From Isoetes taiwanensis (taxonomy: Eukaryota > Streptophyta > Lycopodiopsida > Isoetales > Isoetaceae), in NCBI GenBank assembly GCA_021234155.1, contig JAJEKV010000056.1:1903330-1967329 (forward strand): DNA of 64,000 nucleotides, in the 5' to 3' direction. Positions 31,669 to 43,609 of the stretch are shown here, in pieces; within the stretch, counting starts at the first letter, position 1; each line of letters starts with the position of its first letter. The notes beneath the pieces are model-generated. The model was not told where the DNA came from. It saw only the letters and a program-made list of their open reading frames with translations, and ran no database searches. Made by a program: the position numbers and the translations under genes.

Positions 31669-33311
31669 TGTGACGCTCCCTGAATATATACGACACCCAG
31701 CCATATACATACAGGGACTTTCCCCTCCCATGGCAACCAACTTGCCATGAGCAGGGCCCTCCGTCTATTTCGGGCCATCTATGAAATGATGCCCGAAAGA
31801 AGGACACGAAGGGGTCATTCGGCCCACGCCTTCAATGGGACTCCTACGTCGCGGAAGCATGAATACAAGGGTTAGCACACAGCATAAATCATATATAAAT
31901 AACCACCACGAAGGGTGGTGCATCCATCCAAATACCAACGGCATAGAATATGCATCTAAACCTAAGAAAACACCCAAACCCCGGGTTCTACCCGGCTCGG
32001 ACTCGGTGAGGATCGACCGACTACCGGGCCTCAAGAGATCGCCAGACCCGAGTCTTGGCATGGCGTTATCGGGCATAGAACATCGGCTAGGGTTGACCAC
32101 TCCATCCGCCCCCTCCGTGCACACTTTGCGGATGGGTCAATTCACGCTATGGTTTCGCTATAGCCTTCCTGAGACGCAGGTTCAAGGTATCACCCTTTGA
32201 GCCTACTCCGTGTTCATGACGCCTGGTCCGATGAGGCGGGGGGGAAGCGCCCCTTCCGTAATCACAGTGGTTCCATGGGTGAGCTAGAGAATACGTGCCG
32301 CATCAGCGACCCCCGCATCCGTACCCGACTTACTCACCCTAAATCTACTCAAAGTGCAAGGTGCTCCATACGGATCACACCTCTACACCCAGGGAGTGTC
32401 AGACCCATACCCGGCCCTCTACGTGACCGGCTATCAGGCCTAGCCCACTGTAGGAGTCTCAGGAGCCTTGTATGCTCGTGCAAGACCCCACCCCCACTTC
32501 ACCACTGTGTTCCTTGTCTGGTGCTAAGCCAGTCCATAGCGTCTATGACCCGGTGGGCTCTTGTACACAGGCCGCATTATTGGGAATTACAGGGTTTTAT
32601 CTAGGAACATACTAACATATATGAGTTCAGAGGTCTCTACCCCGCCCTTATTTCCCCCATTTCCAGAGTGATACCATACAAAGAACTATCAATCCATCCT
32701 TTTTAGGAACCAAACCAGAATCAGAATATAAAGAGAACTTACCTTTACAATCAAGGGTTAGTTCCTACCATTAAAAACACGAGAGAAAAACATGTGAGAA
32801 CATCACAACAAGTGCCCAACAGGGGCGCTACCCTAGAATTCACAACTAAACTACTACCAACCAGTGTTTCGGCTGGACCCGTTATCGTGGGGTGCTTCCA
32901 TAGTGCTGTATGAAGGGTGGCAGCAACAGCTAGGGGTTGTTTAGTGATTTTGGTGAGGTCAGCAACAGTCCTTGGGCTCAACCGCTCTTTTGGCCAAAGA
33001 ACAGTCCTTGGGCGCCAAATGCTCCTTAAGCAAAGCCAGCTCCTCTCCTCCATCTCCAGCTGCTCCTAATTCGAATTGGGGCACAAAAGCCCTAATTTGG
33101 GTGTCCAAAATGGAAACCATGCCTTGCCCAATCGATTTGGGCCAAGTGGCACCCCCTTGTTGGTGCTAATTAAAATTATCCACAATGGATTTATTAACAT
33201 AGCTAAATAAAACCATTGTGGTCGACGCCCACTTAGCCAATTACCCCCTTATGTCCTAGTGACGTGTCCCGGCGTGCATACGTATACCGTATGAATGCCT
33301 GGAACGTCACA
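31669..33311 (-). repeat. Left LTR (3' LTR in element orientation)
   Basis: 1643 bp. It is shorter than the right LTR mainly because it lacks a roughly 41-bp AT-rich segment found at about 41585-41627 of the other copy. ORFs within it are shared with the right LTR and look like chance frames. Confidence 0.9.
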
Positions 33312-33326
33312 TTCTCCCCACCTTAA
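33312..33326 (-). promoter_or_regulatory. Polypurine tract of the LTR element
   Basis: The minus strand reads TTAAGGTGGGGAGAA immediately before the 3' LTR (TGTGACG). Confidence 0.7.
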
Positions 33327-36300
33327 AAATGATGCTGTCCTCAGCATCAGGACTACTGTTGTTGCAGGGCAACACATCATGATCATCGTTTAGGAGTGTT
33401 AAAAGTGAACAGTGAAAGTTTGTGGAAGTGTCACTGTTTCATCCGTGGTGACGAGCTCACACTCTATCTATTTTAGAAAGCATTCTTTCTATAGATACAG
33501 GTAACTGATTATATATTAAAGACGGGTATAGATATAAAAAAAAAACTTCCATTTGTTGTTATATTATAATACAGAGTTATTAACCTCGCACTGATTAATA
33601 GAAAGTCATTCTAATCATATTAACTTTTGTGTGTATATGTATTATATTCTCCCTTCACTTTACAATTTCGTTTTCCTATTTTGGTACAATTTTAACAACT
33701 CATATATTGCTATTGTGAGTGTTTAGATGCCTCTGACATTTATAGTTACCCTTTAATAGAATTATATATTGTACCGTATATTCCATTTTGACCTATATAC
33801 GTTAACGTTATCTAAGTCTCGTTATTCCCTTAGGAGTTTGTGTAAGACATACATACTTATCCCCTTCTATTATATTTGATTATGTGTTTAATAACTTGCT
33901 GATTATCTTTAATGTTTCCACAATCACACTTTCTATCTTTAGCATAGATTGCAGTCACATGAGGACACATATTAATTCATTGGTTATGTTTGTACATTTA
34001 CCAGACGTCCCGATATTCTTATATTTGAATTACTTATTTATTTTATTGTTATTTTCATAAATTTATCACACATACAGGTACAGGTACAGGTACAGCTGAC
34101 GTATACATTCAACGTAATTGGTACCGCCCCGGTCGCTATCCGCATTGCTGATGGCTATGCAATCGTCCCAGTATCCGCGAAGGCCGATTGCGACTATGGT
34201 GTTCACGGCGGAAGCATCGAAACCATCGTGGTCTGCCCCGAGCACTGTTAGATGATGATAACCGAGGAGGTCCGGGCTCCTACTTGAAGTAGAAGTCTTT
34301 GAATGTTGGGAATAAGGAGTGTTAAGATATCCCTAATTTGGATGGATACTCGAGAAAATTGGTATGACGATGTTTGGTATCTAAGTGAAATCTTTGGACC
34401 TAAAAATTACGAGGATTGATGTATGATCGGCATCTAGGTTGCTATTCAATGTAGAAGGAGACTGGATATAGCACGATATATCCGGTGGAGAAGTGGTTTA
34501 TGATTATCTACTATAGACCATGTTAAGGAGGTACTATGCCAAGGTGGAAACCGGATTATAAGTACCCAGCTCTCGAGAGGGAAAACACTTTAAAAGTGTA
34601 GGTTTGATTCGTGGAACGGTAGAGAATAATGTGTATGAGGATGTTGATCCATAAATTATGGATTATAAAATTACACATATATTGTGTTTGGTAAAGAGAT
34701 TGATGTTCCGAGGTGTGAAACAAAGACGCAAGATTATAGGCGACTAAGAAGACCACGAGGCACGTGAATACACTTAATAACGTTGGTCGATGCATGATCC
34801 TTATGCGTGGTGAAAATTAAAGAAATGGCCAGATCCTATGTCGGTAGGGGGTATGTAGACGCCGGATAAGAGATGGACAATAGTGTGGGACGTAGTTTTC
34901 CCACAAGGTGAAGAGAGCTGAGGTCGAACCGACGGCGAAGGCGAGGAATAAGCATTTCAGAAGACCGCTAGAATGGAAGACGCGACAATTGCTAGCAAAA
35001 GGTGCAACCGCCCTGAAAGCTACAAAGTATGTTGGAGCTCCGGCGAAGCTTATTCTATGAAGGAAAGTTGACGTTAAACTAATGATACATTAGGAAGGCA
35101 AGTAATGTACCCCACCACGACAAGTGGGAGACAAGAGGTGCTTGAAAGTTGTTGTAAACAATGTTTCAAATATAGAGAGTTTGGAGAGACACTTTGAAGA
35201 GACCAAAGCACGGAATATGAAGAAGGGAGGCATCCAATGAACGCGTCTCGCCAAGGAGGATGTGCTCTGGATTTGGTATCGTGTGTGCATCCCGAGGAGT
35301 AGTTCCGCGTTGGTAGATGTGTATTAGGACCATTTACTAGGAACATAGCTAGAAAAAAAAGATAGGGTATATACTAGAACTTTTAGTTCATATATATGAA
35401 TCTGAGGTAATGAAGATAAGAATTCCTATAGTAGACATCAAGTATGGCCACTAGGAACTTAGGGTGGCATGTGCCCCTATGGAATTTATGACTAGAGCGT
35501 GAGGACCAAGGCAGCCTAAGGATAGAGAGTCTAGAAGGTGTGGTGTGAAATCCATAGCATATATAGGAGAAGCATCTAGGGCTACGTCAACGAATCATAT
35601 ATGAGTCAAGAGTTAGGGTTGGTGCACACATGTTACTATATCTCATAATAACAACGTAGTGGTTTCGGATGTTTGAAGGATTTAGTAGTATTACATACTA
35701 CACTAGCGAGGATATCAAGGATGTCGATTGTGACATCCAGATGTATGTCATATTAAAAGAGAATAGAATATTCGTACAAGGCGAGGGAAATATTACTTGA
35801 CAAGGTTTACAGAAGGAGCATAATGATATGCTTATATACGAGATATTGGGTTAGGTATGCTTTACCAGAGATAAGCATTCAAGTTATCCGAATGGTTAGA
35901 GTTGATTATCTTAGATACGTCGTACTAAGGAAGACGAGAAAAGTTTAAATGAGTGAGAATAGCTAGAGTAAGTCTAGCATATACGGTGATGTTACGTTCA
36001 AAAACATCCCGAGGATGGTTGGAACGGTATTGGAATAACCGATAATGAGAGCTTAGGTTCTAGATACCAATGTATTAGTTCAACGTTATAAGCTAAGAGC
36101 ATTTATTTGGTTTTGGGAATGAAAAGATATATAAGAATATCGCGTCCCCTGATGGAAGATAAGGAGTACGATGACTTTGGCGATTATACCTTTAGGGGTA
36201 ACCAAGAAGAGGGCAGTACATAGGAATTCCAAGTCCCGATAAAATCAAGACGAGGTGTATTGATCAGAACGGTTGTGGTTATATAGACCAGTAGTCCATA

Positions 36301-36596
36301 TAATCGAAGAGTTACCCTACACGCGGTGAACAATTCTAGGTACAGAAGTAGAAGCTGGAGGATCCGTTTCCTTGCGGCATAGACCCGTTAGAGATTATGA
36401 CTTCGAAACTCTTAAGAGGGTAAGGAATTGGATAATCATATGGCGGTTACTAACGAAGATTGAAACATTGGATTTTCCTATTAGAAGACCAGGGGGTTTT
36501 AGTGCCTCCGCTTCATTATGAGGGAGCCAAAGACGACAACATTCAAAGGGATCAAAAGTTGAGGTTGACATGCTAACTTAAGATAACTAGGTTAGG
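33327..36596. other. Non-coding interior of the LTR element, 3' side
   Basis: 3.3 kb without a credible gene on either strand. ACAGGT is repeated four times at 34074-34096. A GC-rich island at about 34100-34255 is open on both strands (see findings). Confidence 0.5.
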
Positions 36597-36854
36597 TGTG
36601 ACAAAACACGGCGAAACACAAATTAACTGAAGGAACCTTTAGAAAAGGCCTTGGACTGTGGTAGAAACCTTTGGAACTATGGCATAATCCCATGGGAAAA
36701 TTATAGTTTATGTACGGGGTTAAAGTACCATAAGTTTAAATTCATCCCTTTTAGGTCAACCCCTTAGGTTAAGATACTCCATGGTGGCGTACCTTTATTG
36801 GGTGACGTGTCAGCTTATTTATACATATACCATATAAATACATGGAACGTCACA
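36597..36854 (-). repeat. Embedded LTR-terminus remnant of a related element
   Basis: Begins TGTGAC and ends GGAACGTCACA. The last 60 bp (GACGTGTC, TATACC, CATGGAACGTCACATTCACC) and the following polypurine-like tract and TGTCCTCA resemble the inner border of the left LTR at about 33258-33355. It is a diverged LTR end plus internal junction inside the larger element. Confidence 0.6.
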
Positions 36855-39266
36855 TTCACCCCCTCTTAGAAAATGATCTTTGTCCTCAAAGATTGGGGTT
36901 AGTTAAACAAATGAGGGTTAATCGAAAACTGCAATAGAAGGAAGTATTCTTAAACCTTCTTATGATAAGTATGTTAAATGCACCTTGGTGCTTAAACTCT
37001 TCTATGCAGATCCATACATGGGCAAGTCACGTACTGCGTACTGGCCTGCACATGTGAATACATCAGCATGTACAAGTCCAACGTAGAGTTGGCCCCCCCC
37101 ATTTGGGAAGTAGGTGGTACGACCACATCATAAGAACTACAAAGGTTACATTTCAGCTAAGTTAGAGCAGATCTCTAGCAAAGTGTGGGATGAGGATATA
37201 TGTTTGTTATGTACATAGCATGGACACATACGATAAACATCTTTGGAGAGGTAATCTAGGTGGTGACACTAGGAGAGAAAGACGAAGTATATCCTAAAGT
37301 TCTTGATGGAGGGTCCGGAGATACGTTGAAATGTGTAAAGGATGATCAATGGATTTGCGTGCTAGGGTATGATGTGGTAGTTTGCACTTGAAGTAAATGT
37401 CAACGGCCAATAGAATAAAGCTTAAGGTAGTGGGGTTGAGTAGTACAATAGTACAATTCCAGGATAGGTATCAAATAGGAGTTACATGCTAGAAGCTAAA
37501 ATGTGTCTTGAATAGACACATAAAACTAGCTTTCCCACATGATCCATACCTGGATCAGGCAGAGGTGACGCCATGGGTTTCATGGAGGTCTCGAACATGG
37601 ATACAAGTCCGTGTTGTCTCAACATAGATAATTGTAGAAAGGCTCACAAAGTACAAGGCAAGCACCTTGTAATTCACGATTTATACGAAGGCTCACCCGC
37701 TCTTAGGCCATGACTATGGCTTAAATGCGGATGCCAAGTCATTTGGAATGCCAGAACAGCAGCATGACATCATGACAGAGAAATGTAATAACATTTCCAG
37801 GATGTAGGACAATGTTGGATTATAACTCCCAATGATAGGTAGGTTTACAATATAAGGGCCATATAATAGTGGCTTAGAAGGCACAAGACGGTTAACGGAT
37901 ACGTAAAGGAGTAATTGGATTGGTGACTCTACTGAATATAGATCACAACTAAAGGATGATTTGTATACGATGTGGCTGATGCATGATATTTAGCAATCTG
38001 GATAGATAGGTTATTACCTAACATGAAGGGTGGTCATTGCTAATATACAAAGGTAGATTTGCGGCTTGAAAGGCAGCAAGAGCTGAAAAACTCCTTAAAG
38101 ATTTGGTGCATGGCTTAGGGAAGAAGACTTCCATGTCCTAAGACAAGATGGTGAATTGAATTCACCAAGGACATTTTTAATAAATAGATAGATAGGTAGA
38201 TAGCATTTATATGTCATGCCACATTGGCAGTGTCCACGAGGACATATGACGGACCCCAGAGACTTGAACACAAGATCTCGGAATAGAGGAGGCCTACCTT
38301 GGGGGGTCTTTGGGTGGTACTGTCCTTTGGGACATTCACATAACCCCTTGGAATACGTAAGTTCATTTGTGGAACTTAACGCCATTTGGGGATTAAAGGA
38401 ATGGTTGGAAATACTTTTCCCCAACCATATTTGGATACCCTAGAAGGAGGTGAGTAATCAACAAGGGTTGGGTGGCATTGGATTGTACGGGAGAACAACT
38501 CTAAAAAAAAAGGTAGATTGTTGTCACTTTGACAGGCGTGTGGTGCAGATAACTACTCATAGCCATGTAGGCGGTGAAGTTTGGCACAAAATGATACCAA
38601 GGTTTGTACCCAACAAAAGGACTCATTACGTATTTCAGAGTATGTGCCATGATCTAGGGGAAGTGATCCGTAAAAGGAACAAGACCAATGAGAAGGAATA
38701 TTGAAGGGTGGTAGGATCAAAGGAATCTAAACCGATGGTCTAGAGGGGTGCTGCATGGCAGTCCCTAGTCGGTTGGACGACAAAGAGATCCTTTCTCTAG
38801 GAACTGAGACGAGTCAAGGTTTAGACACTAGAGTGAGGCAACGTTAATTAGAATTATGTTTATAAAACATTACTTATATAACGTCGAATAAGGTCTAATA
38901 TAAAGCATATGAATGTAGTATGGATTGAATCATGGCAAGGGCCGAAGAAACTGTGTTATCAAGGCATCTGCCAAAGGACAATAATAATTAAAGTTATGGA
39001 TCGAGGAACGCCGATGGCGGGCATTATTATCGTCGCCTAAAGAATATCCAAGGATATAACACATGCTGCTATTCTAGAGAGTTGCCCTGTCGTTAATTAA
39101 ATTCCGGAATTAGTCCCACCAAGTGAGTTGATGTTATCATAACAAGTTGGCCGGACTTGCTAGATTACGTCGTGTCATTTGGTCGGTTTATTCCTAGGGG
39201 ATACTAGCTTTATATATGGTTAACAGTTATCCGGTTGACTATGGCAGAGAAAGGTCGACTCCCGTG
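36855..39266. other. Non-coding interior of the LTR element, 5' side
   Basis: 2.4 kb. Only short frames occur (38095-38424 minus, 38216-38443 plus, overlapping) with no gag, protease, RT or integrase motif. Confidence 0.5.
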
Positions 39267-39374
39267 GCCATGGCAAGAGTGCTTACTCCGGCGGCTATGG
39301 CGAGAGAGCTTGCTCCGGCGGCTATGGCGAGAGAGCTTGCTCCGACGGCTATGGCGAGAGAGCTTGCCCTGGCG
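39267..39374 (+). repeat. 27-bp minisatellite, four units
   Basis: Units of GCTATGGCGAGAGAGCTTGC plus TCCGGCG at 39267, 39294, 39321 and 39348. The first is the most diverged. Because 27 is a multiple of three, a 9-residue repeat (AMARELAPA) appears in the chance frame. Confidence 0.9.
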
Positions 39375-39480
39375 GAGTTGCTGCCTCCACTTCGTGGGTT
39401 TACCAAAGGCACGGCTCTAATTTTAAAATATAGATGCATTATAAATATTAGAAAAAGGATTATATCCCTTCAAGAAAGAA

Positions 39481-39545
39481 GTTGGCTTATTGGTGAAGGT
39501 GTTGGTTTGGGTGCAGTAGGTCAGGGGTTCAAGACCCCATAGTAC
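39481..39545 (+). repeat. tRNA-like SINE head 1
   Basis: A box TGGCTTATTGG at 39483-39493 and B box GGTTCAAGACC at 39526-39536, start to start 43 bases, the spacing of a real tRNA. The B box sits in a GGGGTTCAAGACCCC stem. The rest does not fold as a functional tRNA, so a tRNA-derived SINE is likely. It lies in the leader of the LTR element on the opposite strand. Confidence 0.55.
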
Positions 39546-39630
39546 CCTTTTATATAAAAGTTGCTATGCAGAGAAATAGAGTACTATATATGTATAAGAA
39601 ATATGTGAAACACACATATCTTACATTCAA

Positions 39631-39710
39631 GAGAGAACTTGGTGTAGTGGTAGGCACCTAGGCTTGGAGTTGAGAGGTCATGGGTTCAAATCTGGGTGTA
39701 GGCGCCATAA
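39631..39710 (+). repeat. tRNA-like SINE head 2
   Basis: A box TGGTGTAGTGG at 39640-39650 and B box GGTTCAAATCT at 39683-39693, again 43 bases apart, followed by GGGTGTAGGCGCCA. It lies 157 bases after head 1. The AT-rich sequence between them may be the first SINE's body. Confidence 0.6.
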
Positions 39711-40070
39711 AATATGTATATAAAGAAAATAATAAAATTTTTATACGGCGGAAATACGCGTTTTATACGGTCGGGCGCCGACAGCATTATACGCGTTTCT
39801 ACCGCGTCTGTGAGTCGATCAAAAGCAAGCGGCGCCCGAGTTGACTTTCGGGGCCCCTCCTTGACCATTTTTCGCCAGCTAACGACTGTCCTAGGGTATT
39901 TGGGGTACGCCCGATCCAATGGAGCCATTTCCGCCTTCATCCCAGCTACCTACAAAAGGTTATAGCCCCTCCAAACTTGGGTCCTCCAGTCGCCCTAACT
40001 TCTTTAAACCTAACCGACGAGCTACGAGTTAGAGTTTGGCCAGTGCTATGATTCCGGTCAACCAGAATCA

Positions 40071-40085
40071 TGGCTCTTATACCAC
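40071..40085 (-). promoter_or_regulatory. Primer binding site of the LTR element
   Basis: The minus strand reads GTGGTATAAGAGCCA directly after the LTR. It differs at one base from TGGTATCAGAGC, the initiator tRNA-Met site. Confidence 0.75.
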
Positions 40086-41766
40086 TGTGACGCTCCCTGA
40101 ATATATACGACACCCAGCCATATACATACAGGGACTTTCCCCTCCCATGGCAACCAACTTGCCATGAGCAGGGCCCTCCGTCTATTTCGGGCCATCTATG
40201 AAATGATGCCCGAAAGAAGGACACGAAGGGGTCATTCGGCCCACGCCTTCAATGGGACTCCTACGTCGCGGAAGCATGAATACAAGGGTTAGCACACAGC
40301 ATAAATCATATATAAATAACCACCACGAAGGGTGGTGCATCCATCCAAATACCAACGGCATAGAATATGCATCTAAACCTAAGAAAACACCCAAACCCCA
40401 GGTTCTACCCCGGCTCAGACTCCAGTGAGGATCGACTGACGGCTGGGCCTCAAGAGATCAGCAGGCCCGAAGTCTTGGCATGGCGTTATCGGCATAGAAC
40501 ATCGGCTAGGGTTGACCACTCCATCCGCCCCTCCCGTGCACACTTTGCGGATGGGTCAATTCACGCTATGGCTTCGCTATAGCCTTAGGAGACGCAGTTC
40601 AAGGTATCACCCTTTGAGCCTACTCCGTGTTCATGACTTTGGTCCGATGAGAAGTGCCCGGGAAGCGCCCCTTCCGTAATCACAAGTGGTTCCATGGGTG
40701 AGCTAGAGAATACGTGCCGCATCAGCGACCCCCGCATCCGTACCCGACTTACTCACCCTAAATCTACTCAAAGTGCAAGGTGCTCCATACGGATCACACC
40801 TCTACACCCAGGGAGTGTCAGGCCCATACCCGCCCCTCGTGGCCGGCCATCGCCTAGCCCAGCGTAGGAGTCTCGGGAGCCTTGTATGCTCGTGCAAGAC
40901 CCCACCCCCACTTCACCTTTGTGTTCCTTGTCCGGTGCTAAGCCAGTCCATAGCGTCTATGACCCGGTGGGCTCTTGTACACAGGCCGCATTATTGGGAA
41001 TTACAGGATTTTATCTAGGAACATACTAACATATATGAGTTCAGAGGTCTCTACCCCGCCCTTATTTCCCCCATTTCCAGAGTGATACTATACAAAGAAC
41101 TATCAATCCATCCTTTTTAGGAACCAAACCAGAATCAGAATATAAAGAGAACTTACCTTTACAATCAAGGGTTAGTTCCTACCATTAAAACTTTCAGAGA
41201 GAGAGAATGCAGAACATCACAACAAGTGCCCAACAGGGGCGCTACCCTAGAATTCACAACTAAACTACTACCAACCAGTGTTTCGGCTGGACCCGTTATC
41301 GTGGGGTGCTTCCATAGTGCTGTATGAAGGGTGACAGCAACAACTAGGGGTTGTTTAGTGATTTTGGTGAGGTCAGCAACAGTCCTTGGGCGCAAACCGC
41401 TCTTTTGGCGCCCAAGAAGTCCTTAAGGCCATTTGCTCCTTGAAGCCCAAAGACTCCTCTCCTCCATCTCCAGCTGCTCCTAATTCGAATTGGGGCACAA
41501 AAGCCCTAATTTGGGTGTCCAAAATGGAAACCATGCCTTGCCCAATCGATTTGGGCCAAGTGGCACCCCCTTGTTGGTGCTAATTAACTAATTTAGCTTA
41601 ATTAGGGTAATTAGGCTATATACTTTATAATTATCCACAATGGATTTATTAACATAGCTAAATAAAACCATTGTGGTCGACGCCCACTTAGCCAATTACC
41701 CCCTTATGTCCTAGTGACGTGTCCCGGCGTGCATACGTATACCGTATGAATGCCTGGAACGTCACA
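40086..41766 (-). repeat. Right LTR (5' LTR in element orientation)
   Basis: 1681 bp, with the primer binding site just inside. It should hold the promoter; I could not single out a TATA box with confidence. Confidence 0.9.
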
Positions 41767-41771
41767 CAGCA
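41767..41771. repeat. Target-site duplication, right copy (CAGCA)
   Basis: Identical to 31664-31668. Confidence 0.85.
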
Positions 41772-42082
41772 CACACTATTGATAAGTTGGTGGGGCGCAG
41801 AATGGAACCTTTGTAGAGACACTATCTTCTGTATCAAGTATACACCCTTGGCTTCTTGCCCCACAAATCTGGTGCACTTCGAATGATATGTTGGTTCGCA
41901 TTAGAGGCTTTTCCTATTGAATTGCAAATCCCAAACTTCATGATTGCGATTGCCAATGGCTTGGGTCTCCACCTTGCTCACTCAATTGTCAACGTGTTTG
42001 TATCTCCCTTCTCGCCGATGCTTCTCTTTCAAAATTTGTTATTGTTAAAAGTGACCCCTTTTTTCTCAGGTATAAATTGTCT
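41772..42082. other. No gene seen
   Basis: Short frame at 41856-42218 with no known motif. Confidence 0.35.
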
Positions 42083-42208
42083 CTACCTAATGGTCCTAAG
42101 CGCTTTATCTTATATGTTAACGCCTATGATGCACGTTGTTGCATTCTACCTAATGGTCCTAAGCGCTTTATCTTATATGTTAACGCCTATGATGCACGTT
42201 GTTGCATT
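42083..42208 (+). repeat. Perfect 63-bp tandem duplication
   Basis: Two identical 63-base units (42083-42145 and 42146-42208), beginning CTACCTAATGGTCCTAAGCG. 63 is a multiple of three, so the frame at 42077-42283 holds a 21-residue repeat (starting LPNGPKRFILYVN). Confidence 0.95.
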
Positions 42209-42277
42209 TGTTTCTTGAGTGTCTTTCTTGTACCACATTCCTATTCTATGCAGAGTGCATTTTATTTACCCAATTTA

Positions 42278-42686
42278 GGGTGATTTTCCACTAGAGTGGT
42301 GTCGCATATTTACGCATTTCTATTGGGCCACATAAGCAAATAAGAAAGAAATGATTTTCTACTTTTAAAAATAAGACATGTCCCATTTAGGTTTAGATAG
42401 GTTCCGTTCCTCCTTTTAAGGGGAATGGAATCTTATTTTATACTGGGAGATTTTAACCCGTATAAAATAAGACAGTGTCACATATGTTAAAAATATCATT
42501 AAAATAAGAGATGTCTTATATTTTTTTGGGTTTTCCACTAGCATTTTGATGGTGTCTTATTTTATGACACCTTATAGTGGAAAAACAACTCCAATTTTAT
42601 GTGTCGTATTTTTTGATTTGAAGTCATAAACGGTGTCGTATCTCAATGTGACAGTCTTATTTTGTGACTATAGTAGAAAATCACCC
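42278..42686. mobile_element. Tourist-like MITE (PIF/Harbinger type)
   Basis: The ends are inverted: GGGTGATTTTCCACTAGAGT at 42278 and the complement GGGTGATTTTCTACTATAGT reading in from 42686. TTA stands directly outside both ends (42275-42277 and 42687-42689), the three-base target duplication of PIF/Harbinger elements. 409 bp, AT-rich, no coding. Confidence 0.8.
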
Positions 42687-42689
42687 TTA

Positions 42690-43609
42690 ATGCAATAAGC
42701 ACCTACGTATTTATAATGTTCTCAAGATGCCATGGAGGTTTTGCTTTGAAGAGGCATGTTTTAGTGGCATATGGATGTAATACATGTCTTAAAAATGTTT
42801 CATTGTATTCTGGATCGTAAATTCAAGCCATTATGTAGCTATAATTGTAACCTACAAATCTTTATCGTAGAGAGACATGTTTTCCGCTATATACATCTGA
42901 AAAGCACTAGAGCGGCTTCCTTCCAGCTGCATTTTGTTGGAGATGAGGTATGATTGGCCCATGAAAACCAAAAACCTAGAAATAAAAATGTAAAGCACAT
43001 GATGGAATTTAGGCTACAATTGCTCTCTTGTAATTACTTCAACCATCAACCCTTAACAATAGGCCTTGCTTTTGTCACATCAGGTCCAACCAACCGTTGG
43101 ATCAATCCTCGTTAAATCAAAGAAGCATTGGGTAGTTAAAGTGGATAAGTTTTGCCGGTAACGGTAATGGACTTGTTTCTCATGACTAGCCGCAATTATT
43201 CCCCTCTTGTGATGCATATCTTACAACAGAATGAGCCATGCCAAAATGGATCAAATTTTTTAATAGTGGCTCAATACATAATTATTGTATTAATCTAGAC
43301 CATTGAATAAAGTGGGTAAAATAAGTGGGTTCAATTTTGATCCGGGTAGTTGAATGATTCATACTATTTATAAATAGACCCATTTCACCATTTCACGTGC
43401 ACATTTCATTGGGCTATATGTACCCAATTTTTTTAGAGAAAAGTATATGCAATACCTCAAACTAAGGCTTTAAAGCCATGCATCCTCCAATGTTCCTTGT
43501 CCAGGATTCTTAAATGGTCCACTATATGGTACACCCCCCAGTCAAAAGGGAGAACATAGATTTTGAAGTTAAAAAAAGACGACTATTGCCTCACCTTTTA
43601 AATACCTTT
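42690..43609. other. 3' flank of the S9 peptidase gene
   Basis: No ORF or repeat of note. I did not see a canonical AATAAA close after the stop codon on the minus strand; the 3' UTR end is undetermined. Confidence 0.4.

Larger units (their letters stand above)
31669..41766 (-). mobile_element. LTR retrotransposon, 10.1 kb, near non-coding (LARD-like)
   Basis: Two long direct repeats, 31669-33311 and 40086-41766, begin TGTGACGCTCCC and end GAACGTCACA. The 5-bp sequence CAGCA lies directly outside both (31664-31668 and 41767-41771), a target-site duplication. On the minus strand, GTGGTATAAGAGCCA next to the right repeat is a one-mismatch initiator-Met primer binding site, and AAGGTGGGGAGAA next to the left repeat is the polypurine tract. 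The element is therefore complete and in minus orientation. Its 6.8-kb interior has no ORF above about 110 residues and no gag, RT or integrase motif that I can see. Because the LTRs are still closely similar, simple decay of a coding interior is unlikely; a non-autonomous (LARD-like) element is the better reading. An LTR terminus of a related element is embedded at 36597-36854. Confidence 0.85.

Noticed and set aside
32225-32260. Hammerhead-ribozyme-like core (CCGATGAG...GAAG) in both LTRs of the large element
   Set aside because: The invariant CTGATGA is CCGATGA and GAAA is GAAG in both LTRs (also at about 40643), and I could not pair the three stems.
31835-32604. ORFs of 121 and 135 residues in the left LTR
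   Set aside because: They lie in an LTR, are altered in the other LTR, and overlap frames on the other strand; no motif.
39216-39542. ORF of 108 residues inside the LTR element
   Set aside because: It is mostly the translated 27-bp minisatellite and runs into a tRNA-like head, so it is a chance frame.
39481-39710. Functional tRNA genes
   Set aside because: A and B boxes and spacing fit, but I could not fold complete acceptor and anticodon stems.
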